A stretch of DNA of 44,448 nucleotides from Ga0077527 sp021300125 (GTDB lineage Bacteria; Pseudomonadota; Gammaproteobacteria; Burkholderiales; SG8-41), in contig JBKDUF010000126.1 of the NCBI GenBank assembly GCA_046339595.1, positions 1 through 44,448 of the forward strand, written 5' to 3'. A program made the translations under genes and the position numbers. Positions 23,249 to 31,170 of the stretch are shown here, in pieces; positions within the stretch are counted from its first letter, which is position 1, and each line of letters opens with the position of its first letter. Under the pieces are notes generated by a model that saw nothing but the letters and a program-made list of their open reading frames with translations, was not told the origin of the DNA and did no database searches.

Positions 23249-24379
23249 GGCGGCGAGTCCCCAGCACAGCGCCGGCATCAGCGTTAGCGATGCGGCGAAA
23301 TCCGGCTGCTGGTTCAGTTGCAGCGCGACCACACCGATTCGCAGCAGCGCCGCCAGCGCGAACATCGCGTGCATGCCGCCGCTGCTGAAGCCTTCGCGGC
23401 CGGTATGGCCCAGCGCCATCGCCGCACCGAATGCGCCGAACAGGATGGCCGCCCAGGCCGCTCCGGCGATGATCTGCGCCGCGATCAGGGCCTGCAGTCC
23501 CGGCGCCTGCGCGCTGGCGATCGCGGCAATCACGCCGACCATGGCGCCGGCGGCCATCACCCTGAAGTCGCCGTGTCGGCGGATCACCCAGGTCAGCGGC
23601 AGCATCGCCAGATTGAAACCCACCCAGAACAGCGGCATCAGCTGGCCGAGATCGGCCGGCGTGGCATGGCGCAGGTACAGCGGCGCCGAGTTCAGCGCGA
23701 AGTGGATCTGGAAGCCCAGTGCCGCCAGCGCCACGACCAGCAGGAAGGCGCTGATCGGCAGCGGTTTCGCCGGTAGCGGCGTGACCGCGGGCGCCTCACT
23801 CGCCAGATGGCGCTCGGCCCAGGCCATGCCCCATGCCGCCACGGCCACCGCGATCGCCGACAGTGCGAAGGGCAGGCGCGGGTCCATGTCGCGCAGTTGC
23901 AGGGTCAGATACGGCGCCAGCGCGCCGGCCATACCGAGGCCGAACAGCCAGCTCGCCGACAGCCAGGGTCTGGCGCCGGCCGCGGCGTACTTGCCGATCA
24001 GCACCAGCGGCGGCGCGCGCAGCGCCGACGAGGTCACGGTCCACACCAGCGTCAGGGCGAGCAGCAGCAGCGGGCTGCCCTGCGGCGCGGCGAAGGGCAG
24101 CAGCAGGAAGGCGATGGCCGAGACCAGCGTGACCAGCCCGATCATCGGGCCGAGGCGGCCGACCACCCGTGCCGCGCGGTCGGCTTTTGCGCCCATCGCC
24201 CAGTCGGCGAAGACGAACACCAGCTGGTCGATCAGCAGGATCCAGATGACGGCCGATTTTGGCAGGCCGGCCTGTACCACGAGCTGGGGCAGGAAAATCA
24301 CATACACCGTCCACGTCAGCGTAAAGAACAGCTGCAGCAGCGCGAAGACGAGACCGGTTCTGAGCGTGGGCGTGTGCAT
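23210..24379 (-). CDS. Major facilitator superfamily transporter
   Basis: A 389-residue integral membrane protein with about 11-12 hydrophobic helices, with a loop in the middle (about residues 185-205) separating two six-helix halves. The motif DWAMGAKADRAARVVGR after the second helix corresponds to the MFS A-motif. Substrate cannot be read. It is divergent from the nitroreductase gene and overlaps the GIY-YIG gene at its 3' end. Confidence 0.85.
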   Translation of the reverse strand: MHTPTLRTGLVFALLQLFFTLTWTVYVIFLPQLVVQAGLPKSAVIWILLIDQLVFVFADWAMGAKADRAARVVGRLGPMIGLVTLVSAIAFLLLPFAAPQGSPLLLLALTLVWTVTSSALRAPPLVLIGKYAAAGARPWLSASWLFGLGMAGALAPYLTLQLRDMDPRLPFALSAIAVAVAAWGMAWAERHLASEAPAVTPLPAKPLPISAFLLVVALAALGFQIHFALNSAPLYLRHATPADLGQLMPLFWVGFNLAMLPLTWVIRRHGDFRVMAAGAMVGVIAAIASAQAPGLQALIAAQIIAGAAWAAILFGAFGAAMALGHTGREGFSSGGMHAMFALAALLRIGVVALQLNQQPDFAASLTLMPALCWGLAALLLVLALARSRA

Positions 24380-24451
24380 GATGCGGTGGCGAGTGTGGCG
24401 AAGCGCGGCGGCACGGTCAATCCGCTACCATCACAGTCAGGAGGCATTCTG

Positions 24452-25144
24452 ATGAACGACATCCACCAGCCCGCACCCGATGTGTTTGCCGCGGCACGCA
24501 CGCGGCGCTCGATCCGCGCCTACAAACCCGATGTGGTGCCGCCCGCGCTGCTGCGCGAGATCATCGAGCTCGGACGCCATGCGCCCAGCGGTTCCAACAT
24601 CCAGCCCTGGCGGGTGCATGTGCTGACCGGTGCCACACTGAAACGGGTGGGCAAGGCCATCCAGACGGCGTTTCTGGGGGATGAGCCCGGCCATCGCCGC
24701 GACTACGACTATTACACCGATCCGGTGTTCGAGCCCTACCTCGCGCGGCGCCGCGCCTGCGGCTGGGGGCTCTACGGCACGCTCGGCATCGGCAAGGGCG
24801 ACCACGAACGGTCGAAGGCCTATCGCGCGCGCAACTACGAATTTTTCGGCGCACCGGCGGGGCTGGTGTTCACCATCGACCGCAAGCTGGAGAAGGGCAG
24901 CTGGCTCGACTACGGCATGTTCCTGCAGACGATCATGCTCGCGGCGCGGGCGCGCGGCCTGCACACCTGCGCCGAAGCCTCGATTGCGAGTTATCCCGAC
25001 ATCGTGCGCCGTGAACTGGCGCTCAGCGACGACTGGGTGGTGATCTGCGGCATGGCCATGGGCTATGCCGACGAACGGGACGTGGTGAATACCTTCCAGC
25101 CGGCGCGTATCACGCTGGATGACTACGCAACGTTTTTGGATTAG
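24452..25144 (+). CDS. Nitroreductase family protein
   Basis: A 230-residue flavin enzyme of the nitroreductase family. The FMN-binding start RRSIRAYKPDVVPPALLREII and RHAPSGSNIQPWRVHVL are present, followed by WLDYGMFLQTIMLAARARGLHTC and VICGMAMGYAD near the end. It reduces nitro compounds or quinones with NAD(P)H in the cytoplasm; the natural substrate is unknown. The ATG at 24452 follows CAGGAGG, a near-perfect ribosome binding site. An AT-rich repeat (25154-25172) follows its stop. Confidence 0.93.
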   Translation: MNDIHQPAPDVFAAARTRRSIRAYKPDVVPPALLREIIELGRHAPSGSNIQPWRVHVLTGATLKRVGKAIQTAFLGDEPGHRRDYDYYTDPVFEPYLARRRACGWGLYGTLGIGKGDHERSKAYRARNYEFFGAPAGLVFTIDRKLEKGSWLDYGMFLQTIMLAARARGLHTCAEASIASYPDIVRRELALSDDWVVICGMAMGYADERDVVNTFQPARITLDDYATFLD

Positions 25145-25153
25145 CGTGCTGTA

Positions 25154-25172
25154 AAAATATCAATAAAAACAA
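25154..25172 (+). repeat. AT-rich dispersed element, copy B
   Basis: Identical over 19 bases to copy A at 13755-13773, and continuing AT-rich to 25181 (TTATTTATATC). It begins 10 bases after the nitroreductase stop codon in the sense orientation, the same placement as copy A. It separates that gene from the convergent M15 peptidase gene. Confidence 0.7.
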
Positions 25173-25181
25173 TTATTTATA

Positions 25182-25592
25182 TCATGGCTCGAAGACGCGA
25201 TTGCCCGAGCCGGGCGGTCGCGTCTGCAGATGGCACCAGCCGCGGGTGGCCTTGGGGTGTTCCAGCCACAGGCCGAGTTCTTCCAGCACCGGCAGGTTGG
25301 CCATGCACCAGGCATCGAGCGCGCCGTCGCGGTCCTCGAGATCGATGGCGAGGCAACTGATGTGCTTGCTGCCGCGGGCGGCGCCGGGCACGGTGGCGTT
25401 GAGCGCGGCGGGGCGCCAGCCGGAGCTGACCTTGCGCGCCATGCCCGCGCGCTTGAGCAGGCGGTTGACGCGCTTCACGATGTCGCGCGCATTGGCGCGC
25501 AGTTCGGGGGTGAGCTCGGCGCGGTATTCGCGGTCGCGGCCCATGTAGTAGTCGGCGAGCCGGATCGCGGCCCGGTTGGATCGGACGGTCAT
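25182..25592 (-). CDS. Peptidase M15-like (D-Ala-D-Ala carboxypeptidase/endolysin type)
   Basis: A 136-residue protein resembling the compact M15 peptidases of phage endolysins and VanY relatives. Zinc-site motifs are visible as SSGWRP, SKHISCLAIDLED (His and Asp) and RGWCHLQT (second His). No signal peptide is seen with the ATG at 25592, so export would need another route, or the protein is a phage-derived remnant; no other phage genes lie nearby. It is divergent from the formate/nitrite channel gene. Confidence 0.8.
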   Translation of the reverse strand: MTVRSNRAAIRLADYYMGRDREYRAELTPELRANARDIVKRVNRLLKRAGMARKVSSGWRPAALNATVPGAARGSKHISCLAIDLEDRDGALDAWCMANLPVLEELGLWLEHPKATRGWCHLQTRPPGSGNRVFEP

Positions 25593-25661
25593 GGGCGGCA
25601 AGATTACCCGATCGGTCGCGCCGCGTTTACACTCCAGCACAATAACCGGAGCGCAACACGG

Positions 25662-26492
25662 ATGAGCGAAGGCCCCAGCCTCGATGCCTATTCCCCGCAG
25701 CAGATCGCCGAACGGGTGGACAGCCTCGGCGTGGCCAAGGCGCGGCTGCCCCTGCTGTCGATGGTGATGCTGGGCATGCTCGCCGGGGCCTTCATCGGCC
25801 TCGGCGCGATGTATTACACGCTGGTGGTCAGCGATCCCGCGCTGTCGTTCGCGGTGTCAAGGGTGCTGGGTGCGGTGTGTTTCTCGCTCGGCCTGCTGCT
25901 GGTGGTGGTGGCGGGGGCTGAACTGTTCACCGGCAACAACCTGCTCGCGATGGCCTGGGCCGACGGCAAGGTGAGCAGCGCCGAAGTGCTGCGCAACTGG
26001 GTGGTGGTGTGCCTCGCCAATTTCGCCGGCGCTGCCGGCCTCGCGCTGCTGGTCTACCTGTCGGGGCACGCGGGCCTCAACGGCGGCGCGGTCGGGCAAA
26101 CCTACCTCAAGATAGCCGCCGCCAAGAGCACGATGCCGGTGTCCGAGCTTTTTTTCCGCGGCGTGCTGTGCAATGTGCTGGTGTGCATGGCGGTGTGGAT
26201 GGTGCTTGCCGGCCGCACCGTGACCGACAAGTTCGTCGCCATCGTGCTGCCGGTCTCCGCCTTTGTCGCGGCGGGCTTCGAGCACTCCATCGCCAACATG
26301 TATTTCTTCCCGCTGGCTTTGCTGCTGAAGGCCGGCGGCGCCGTGCTGCCCGCCGGCGCGGAGGCGATCACGCTGTGGGCCATGCTGCGCAATCTCGGCC
26401 CGGTGATCCTCGGCAACATCGTCGGCGGCAGCGTGCTGGTGGCCCTGGTCTATTACGTGATCTACATCCGGCCCAAGCGTGGCTCGTCATGA
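25662..26492 (+). CDS. Formate/nitrite transporter (FNT) family protein
   Basis: A 276-residue inner-membrane channel with six helices. It shows the FNT motifs AGAELFTGNNLLAMAW, FFRGVLCNVLVCMAVWM and GFEHSIANMYFFP, with the central His of the pore. These pentameric channels move small monovalent anions such as formate, nitrite or hydrosulfide. The ATG at 25662 is preceded by GGAG. It is translationally coupled with the next gene through an ATGA overlap, which is unusual for this family. Confidence 0.93.
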   Translation: MSEGPSLDAYSPQQIAERVDSLGVAKARLPLLSMVMLGMLAGAFIGLGAMYYTLVVSDPALSFAVSRVLGAVCFSLGLLLVVVAGAELFTGNNLLAMAWADGKVSSAEVLRNWVVVCLANFAGAAGLALLVYLSGHAGLNGGAVGQTYLKIAAAKSTMPVSELFFRGVLCNVLVCMAVWMVLAGRTVTDKFVAIVLPVSAFVAAGFEHSIANMYFFPLALLLKAGGAVLPAGAEAITLWAMLRNLGPVILGNIVGGSVLVALVYYVIYIRPKRGSS

Positions 26493-27355
26493 GCGGCGAC
26501 CTGCTGATCCACGCCACGCTCACCGTCAGCGGCGACCGCGCGCTGTTGCCCGCGGCCGATGCCCGCATCCGCGCGCTGCTTGCCGCGGAATCCGCCGGCG
26601 GCGGCGTGGAAACCCATCATGGCGATGACGCCCTGTGCTACGACTTCAAGGTGCACGGCGGCATTCCCTTTCCGGCCTTTGCCGCGGCCTCGCAGGAATT
26701 TCCGGACCTGGTGGTGACGGCGGAATGGGTCAATGCCTGCGCCGGCCGCAGCGGCCGCGCGCAGCTCGCCGGCGGCAAGCTGGTCGCGCACAGCGAAGAC
26801 CCCATGGCCGGCGGCGGCGCGCGCAGCAGCAACCGCTGGCTGCGCGTCGCTGCGGGCGGGCGGCTTGAACTCGGTTTTCTGCTCCAGGCGCTGGGCCCCG
26901 GCGAGTGGGCGGGTTATGCCATCTGCCATCAACGCGATGCGCTGTTTCACCTGCTGTGCAGCGAAGGCGGCATCGAACTGCGCGCGACCGAGGGCGAGCC
27001 CGAGTGGTCGGTGGTGTGGCGGCTGCGCGATGAATCGGACACGCCGCCGGCGCGGCCGTGCATGCGCGTCGCGGTGGACGACGCGCTGTATGCTGAACTC
27101 GACCGGGCCGCGCGGGATTTCGTCGACGAATGGATCTGGCTGGAGGAAGCGTCCGAGGTGGACACCGCGATCGAGCGCGAGCATTACGCACGCCTCGGCC
27201 ATGCGGTGCATGCAGCCAACCTGCGCAGCCTGCGCCTCAAGGCCCTGGTGCCCGATGCCGGCGGCCTGCGTGTGCATGACTCGCTCGACCCGGGGGAACG
27301 CTGGATTGCGGCGCTGCTGCTCAGGTGCTGGTGCAGGCCGGGCGGCGATCAGTGA
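26489..27355 (+). CDS. Uncharacterised protein coupled to the FNT channel gene
   Basis: A 288-residue soluble protein with no signal peptide or membrane helix. The N-terminal part contains LCYDFKVHGGIPFPAFAAAS followed by EFPDLVVTAEWVNA, which reminds me of the YubB/DUF1281 ferredoxin-like fold, but this is weak. The C-terminal half has DFVDEWIWLEEASEVDTAI and an Arg/Leu-rich end. Its start codon overlaps the channel's stop (ATGA), so both are made from one message. The function is unknown; a channel regulator or an enzyme acting on the same anion can be imagined but not supported. Confidence 0.75.
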   Translation: MSGDLLIHATLTVSGDRALLPAADARIRALLAAESAGGGVETHHGDDALCYDFKVHGGIPFPAFAAASQEFPDLVVTAEWVNACAGRSGRAQLAGGKLVAHSEDPMAGGGARSSNRWLRVAAGGRLELGFLLQALGPGEWAGYAICHQRDALFHLLCSEGGIELRATEGEPEWSVVWRLRDESDTPPARPCMRVAVDDALYAELDRAARDFVDEWIWLEEASEVDTAIEREHYARLGHAVHAANLRSLRLKALVPDAGGLRVHDSLDPGERWIAALLLRCWCRPGGDQ

Positions 27356-27393
27356 TGAATGATGAGTGTGGAGTGATGAGCGGAAAACCGTGC

Positions 27394-27993
27394 TCAGTGT
27401 GATGCCGGCGGTCGCCGGCGCCACTGGCGGATCAGCAGCCAGCCGCCGAGCATGCCGCCAAGGTGGGCGAAGTGCGCCACGCCCGATTGGGTGCCGGTGA
27501 CGCCGAGAACGATTTCCAGCAGGCCGTAGAGCGTGACGAACAGCCAGGCCGGCATCGGAATCGGCGGAAAGATCAGCATCAGCTTGCGGTGCGGGAACAG
27601 CAGGCCGTAGGCGAGCAGCAGGCCGAACACGCCGCCCGAGGCGCCTACCGTGGGATAGGGATCACCGCCGGCAATGCCGGTCACCGCGAGCTGGGCGAGG
27701 GCGGCCGCGAAGATGCAGCCCAGGAAATAGGTGAGGAAGCGCCGCGAGCCGAAGACCTGCTCGATCTGGCCGCCGAACATGTACAGCGCCAGCATGTTGA
27801 AGCCGATATGCATCAGGCTGCCGTGCAGGAAACCGTAACTCAGGACCTGCCAGGGCATGAAACTCGCGCCGAAATTCGCCGGCGTGTGCAAGGGCCACAG
27901 CCCGAACCAGACGATCAGGATGTCGCCGAGCATTTGCTGCAGGATGTAGACCGCGACATTGGCGGCGAGCAGCAGTTGGGTGACGGGCGGCAT
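27394..27993 (-). CDS. Rhomboid family intramembrane serine protease
   Basis: A 199-residue six-helix membrane protein. The rhomboid features are FLHGSLMHIGFNMLALYMFG in helix 2, the catalytic Ser in TVGASGGVFGLL and the catalytic His in GVAHFAHLGGMLGGWLL. It cleaves transmembrane substrates within the bilayer; its targets are unknown. It stands alone between the unknown FNT-coupled gene (convergent) and the rubredoxin reductase gene. Confidence 0.93.
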   Translation of the reverse strand: MPPVTQLLLAANVAVYILQQMLGDILIVWFGLWPLHTPANFGASFMPWQVLSYGFLHGSLMHIGFNMLALYMFGGQIEQVFGSRRFLTYFLGCIFAAALAQLAVTGIAGGDPYPTVGASGGVFGLLLAYGLLFPHRKLMLIFPPIPMPAWLFVTLYGLLEIVLGVTGTQSGVAHFAHLGGMLGGWLLIRQWRRRPPASH

Positions 27994-28034
27994 GGCGCGC
28001 AGTTTACACCGCGTTTACAGCGCCCCCGTCACGT

Positions 28035-29180
28035 TCAGGCCAGCACCGGCGGCAGTTGCGGCAGCAGTTTCGGTCGTTCCGCGGTGGCGGCGCCGTTGAG
28101 CGCGAAGCCGAGCAGTTTGCCGTCCGGTCCGACAAACAGCGATTTCACCCCGTCCGCGCTCGCCTCGACCTGCCAGCTGCCGGCAGCGCCTGCGGCTGGC
28201 GGTGACACGATGGTCGGGCAGGCGGGGGTCTTCACCATCACCGGCATTGCCGGGAACGAAACCTGCGCCGGTTTGCCGGCCAGCGTCTGCGCGAGCGCGC
28301 GCGCGGCGTGCATGATCGGCATCACGTACGGCATCACCAGGCCTTCGATCTCGGCGCAGTCGCCCAGCGTGTAGACGTCGGGCGCGCTGGTGGCAAGGTT
28401 GCGGTCGGCGACGATGCCGCGGTTGACCTTGATGCCTGCGGCCGCAACGATGGCGGTGCGCGGTTTCAGGCCCACGGCGGAAAGCACGAGATCGGTCTGC
28501 AGCGTCGCGCCGTTGTCCAGCGTGACGTGATAGCCGCTGCCTTCGCTGTCCACGGATTTGACGCCGGTACCGAAGTGCCACTGCACACCCAGCGCGGCGA
28601 GTTTTTCCTTCAGTAGCGTGCCGCCTTGCGCCGGCAGCAGCCGGCCCAGCGGCAGCGCGGCGATGTCGATCACCTCCACCGTGTAACCACCGGCGGCGAG
28701 GTCGTTGGCGAATTCGCAGCCGATCAGGCCGGCGCCGATGATGGTGATGTGCTTTTTGCCGTCCAGCGTGTCGCGGAAGCGTGCGTATTCATCGAGGTCG
28801 TTGACGGTCTGGATCGCGTCGGCCGCGTTGCCCTGGATCGGCAGGCGGATCTGGTCGGCGCCCAGCGCCAGCACCAGTTTCGAGTAGTTCAGCGTTTCAT
28901 CGCCGATCTTCAACGTGTACGCCACGGTGTCGATGGCGTCGATGCGGGTGTGGGCGCGCACGGTTGCATTGAGCTGGGCGGCCATCTGTTCCGGCGTGTT
29001 CAGCGCGATGGCCGCCGGCGCCTTTTTCGAGGCGATGGCGTTCGACAGCATCGGCTTGGAATAAAAGCGCGCGCTGTCGGCGGCGATGATGGTGAGCGGC
29101 GTCGCAGAATCGAGCTTGCGCAGCTCCTTCGCGGTGTTGTAGCCCGAGAGGCCGCTGCCGATGATGACGATGGGATTCAT
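28035..29180 (-). CDS. FAD-dependent rubredoxin reductase (NAD(P)H)
   Basis: A 381-residue flavoprotein of the pyridine nucleotide-disulfide oxidoreductase superfamily. The FAD motif IVIIGSGLSGYNTAKEL is at the N-terminus, the NAD(P)H motif ITIIGAGLIGCEFANDLA in the middle, and VYTLGDCAEIEG the second FAD site. The pattern and the linked rubredoxin gene indicate rubredoxin:NAD(P)+ oxidoreductase, which would feed electrons to rubredoxin and from there to rubrerythrin to reduce peroxide. The ATG at 29180 fits homologues; a TTG 15 bases upstream is unlikely. Confidence 0.9.
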   Translation of the reverse strand: MNPIVIIGSGLSGYNTAKELRKLDSATPLTIIAADSARFYSKPMLSNAIASKKAPAAIALNTPEQMAAQLNATVRAHTRIDAIDTVAYTLKIGDETLNYSKLVLALGADQIRLPIQGNAADAIQTVNDLDEYARFRDTLDGKKHITIIGAGLIGCEFANDLAAGGYTVEVIDIAALPLGRLLPAQGGTLLKEKLAALGVQWHFGTGVKSVDSEGSGYHVTLDNGATLQTDLVLSAVGLKPRTAIVAAAGIKVNRGIVADRNLATSAPDVYTLGDCAEIEGLVMPYVMPIMHAARALAQTLAGKPAQVSFPAMPVMVKTPACPTIVSPPAAGAAGSWQVEASADGVKSLFVGPDGKLLGFALNGAATAERPKLLPQLPPVLA

Positions 29181-29291
29181 GAAGGTGGAAGTCAAGCGCT
29201 GGTTGTTGGGCAGGGCGGCATGGTATCAAACGGCCGCCGCCACGAGGGTTGTTCGGGGTTGCGCAGCCGGTGATGATGGGCTGCCGCACAA

Positions 29292-29322
29292 GATGCAGGC
29301 ACCGCATTGCGGTGCCTGCATC
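29292..29322 (-). terminator. Long perfect hairpin after rubredoxin
   Basis: GATGCAGGCACCGCA and its exact complement flank one central base: 15-pair arms, 31 bases in all. It begins seven bases after the rubredoxin stop on the sense strand and is followed by only a short TTGTG, so it is a weak intrinsic terminator at best. It may act as an RNA stabiliser or attenuator that lowers expression of the reductase gene relative to rubrerythrin and rubredoxin. Confidence 0.55.
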
Positions 29323-29329
29323 CCGGTCA

Positions 29330-29512
29330 TCACGCCGCCTTCAGCACCATCTCGAAGTCGGCCTTGGCGATGCCGCATTCCGGGCAGGTCCAGTCTTCGG
29401 GAATGTCTTCCCAGCGGGTGCCGGCCTGGATGCCGTGTTCGGGGTCGCCCAAGGCTTCGTCGTAGATGTAACCGCAGACGATGCATTCCCATTGGCGCAG
29501 TTCGGTGTTCAT
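29330..29512 (-). CDS. Rubredoxin
   Basis: A 60-residue rubredoxin with a single iron bound by Cys10, Cys13, Cys43 and Cys46 (CIVCGYIYDEALGDPEHGI and WTCPECGIAK). It is the standard length and carries electrons in the cytoplasm. It lies between rubrerythrin and rubredoxin reductase on the same strand. The neighbouring rubrerythrin lacks its own rubredoxin domain, so this protein probably supplies that function in trans. Confidence 0.97.
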   Translation of the reverse strand: MNTELRQWECIVCGYIYDEALGDPEHGIQAGTRWEDIPEDWTCPECGIAKADFEMVLKAA

Positions 29513-29569
29513 GGCGTCGCTCCTTGTATTGAAAGATGTCGTGAAATCAGTGCCGTGCCGCTGTCAGGA

Positions 29570-30043
29570 TCAGGCACCCTGAACCCTGGCGCGCACCGAC
29601 CGGTAGTGGTTGGCGTGGCGTTCCTCGACCTTGGCCAGCGCGGCAAAGCGCTTGGCGGCCTTGGCCAGCGTGGCCTGGAAACGGGCGGCGTGTTCCTTCG
29701 ATTCCACGATCTGCTCGTCCATTTCCTTCACCGCGGCCAGGTTGCCTTCCTGCTCGGCGAGGTGGCGGAACTGCGGATACATCTCGGTGTATTCGTAGGT
29801 CTCGCCGGCGATTGCCATGTCCAGCGCCTTGGCCGGGGTCAGCTCGGTTTTCGGGTAGAGCAGGTCGAGGTGGCCGAAGGCGTGCTGCACTTCCTGCGCG
29901 GCGGTTTCCTCGAACACTTTCGCGGTTTCGACATCGCCCTGCTCGCGGCAGATCTTGGCGAAATACATGTATTTGATGTGCGCCATGGACTCGCCGGCAA
30001 AGGCGGCTTCGATGTTCTTGACGGTGATTGATTCAGGTTTCAT
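29570..30043 (-). CDS. Rubrerythrin, diiron domain only
   Basis: A 157-residue rubrerythrin (erythrin) with the diiron helices: GESMAHIKYMYFAK, FEETAAQEVQHAFGHLD with Glu-x2-His, GETYEYTEMYP, and KVEERHANHYRSV. Classical rubrerythrins carry a C-terminal rubredoxin domain; here the protein stops right after the fourth helix, and a separate rubredoxin gene follows 57 bases later. It would reduce hydrogen peroxide using electrons from rubredoxin. The ATG at 30043 is backed by AAAGGAG. oxyR lies upstream on the same strand with an OxyR-type motif in the spacer. Confidence 0.94.
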   Translation of the reverse strand: MKPESITVKNIEAAFAGESMAHIKYMYFAKICREQGDVETAKVFEETAAQEVQHAFGHLDLLYPKTELTPAKALDMAIAGETYEYTEMYPQFRHLAEQEGNLAAVKEMDEQIVESKEHAARFQATLAKAAKRFAALAKVEERHANHYRSVRARVQGA

Positions 30044-30135
30044 CTGCGTCTCCTTTAAGGGGTTGCGTTCGATCACTTGTTGTGCGTCGGGTGACGCATG
30101 GGACGCATTCTGCTGAGACCCCGACGATTGATCCA

Positions 30136-30159
30136 ATTGATTGTTTTTAAACAATCAAT
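30136..30159. promoter_or_regulatory. Perfect palindrome upstream of rubrerythrin
   Basis: ATTGATTGTTT and its complement AAACAATCAAT face each other across two bases, a 24-base perfect inverted repeat in the oxyR-rubrerythrin spacer. It lies about 93 bases before the rubrerythrin start and touches the OxyR-type motif. Its TTGAT...ATCAA ends recall FNR half-sites, but the spacing is wrong for Fnr. It could be an operator for an unidentified regulator. Confidence 0.5.
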
Positions 30160-30172
30160 AGGTAATGGCTAT
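30158..30172 (-). promoter_or_regulatory. OxyR-type half site
   Basis: ATAG-N7-CTAT is exactly one half of the OxyR consensus (ATAG-N7-CTAT-N7-ATAG-N7-CTAT) and contains a LysR-type T-N11-A core. It lies about 115 bases upstream of the rubrerythrin start codon and 42 bases downstream of the oxyR stop. The second half is not recognisable at the expected spacing. Confidence 0.5.
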
Positions 30173-30183
30173 TTTAGGGCCGA

Positions 30184-30214
30184 TATCATTCAAGTCATTG
30201 ATTTAATTGAATAT
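30184..30214 (-). repeat. AT-rich dispersed element, copy C
   Basis: Read on the minus strand, ATATTCAATTAAATCAATG continues with ACTTGAATGATATC directly after the oxyR stop codon. It resembles copies A and B, which also start at stop codons in sense orientation. The similarity is by eye: shared ATAT-CAAT-AAA-CAA core and an ATATC or ATTTC end. Confidence 0.5.
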
Positions 30215-31141
30215 TTATTTCGCCGGCTTGATGCCGTGGAGCCGGCAGTCGGCCACCGATTCTGCGATCACCGCCAGTGCCGCCGCGCGGGGGAAGCTCG
30301 AGCGAGAGGCCAGCACCACGCGACGGTCGGGACCCGGGCGGGTGAAGGGGATGTAGGTGAGCAGGTCCCGCGCGGCGGGGCGTTCCGGCACGGCCGAGGC
30401 CGGCAGCACGGTGAGGCCGAGGCCGGAGGCGACCATCAGCCGTATGGTTTCGAGCGACGAGCCTTCCACGGTTTTCTGCAGAGAGCCCGGCGTGGCGCTG
30501 GAGCGGTTCAGTGACGGGCAGGCGTTGAGCACCTGGTCGCGGAAGCAGTGTCCGGTGCCCAGCAGCAGCAGGCTTTCCCTGGCCAGCTCGTCGGCGGCGA
30601 TGCTTTTGCGTTTGGCCCAGGGATGGGTCTTCGCCAGCGCGACGACAAACTGCTCGTCGTAGAGCGGCGTCACCGTGATGCCGGGTTCGTCGAATGGCAG
30701 CGCAACCAGCGCCGCATCAATCTCGCCGCGCTTCAGGCGCTCCGACAATGTGGCGGTGTAGTTTTCCTCCAGCACCAGCGGCATCCTCGGTGCGCGGCGG
30801 CGCAGCACCGGGATCATTTGCGGCAGCAGGTACGGCGCGATGGTGAAAATCGCACCAAGTTTCAGCGGGCCATCGAGCGGATCGGCGGCGGATTTCGCCA
30901 GCGTCTTCACCTTGTCAGCCTCTTCCAGTGCGCGCTGCGCCTGCTCAACCACGCGGCGGCCCGCCGGGGTGATGCTGACTTCCCCGGGTCCACGCTCGAA
31001 CAGCTGCACGCCGAGCTCGTCCTCCAGCTTCTTGACGGCGACGGAGAGGGTGGGCTGGCTGACGAAGCAGGCTTCAGCGGCGCGGCCGAAGTGTTGCAGG
31101 CGGGCGACCGCGACGATGTAACGCAATTCGGTGAGGGTCAT
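30215..31141 (-). CDS. oxyR: Hydrogen peroxide-sensing regulator OxyR
   Basis: A 308-residue LysR-type regulator. The N-terminal winged helix is MTLTELRYIVAVARLQHFGR through FVSQPTLSVAVKKLE. The redox-active cysteines are Cys199 and Cys208 in GTGHCFRDQVLNAC, exactly the E. coli OxyR positions, so oxidation to a disulfide should switch it. It lies upstream of rubrerythrin, rubredoxin and rubredoxin reductase in the same direction, which suggests it controls them. No katG or ahpC is in the window. Confidence 0.95.
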   Translation of the reverse strand: MTLTELRYIVAVARLQHFGRAAEACFVSQPTLSVAVKKLEDELGVQLFERGPGEVSITPAGRRVVEQAQRALEEADKVKTLAKSAADPLDGPLKLGAIFTIAPYLLPQMIPVLRRRAPRMPLVLEENYTATLSERLKRGEIDAALVALPFDEPGITVTPLYDEQFVVALAKTHPWAKRKSIAADELARESLLLLGTGHCFRDQVLNACPSLNRSSATPGSLQKTVEGSSLETIRLMVASGLGLTVLPASAVPERPAARDLLTYIPFTRPGPDRRVVLASRSSFPRAAALAVIAESVADCRLHGIKPAK

Positions 31142-31170
31142 GGCAGCGGAACTTTAGCCGAAAGCGGCAG

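Noticed and set aside
25182..25592. M15 peptidase as a sign of a prophage
   Set aside because: No other phage genes, integrase or attachment repeats are nearby; a lone endolysin-like gene is not enough.
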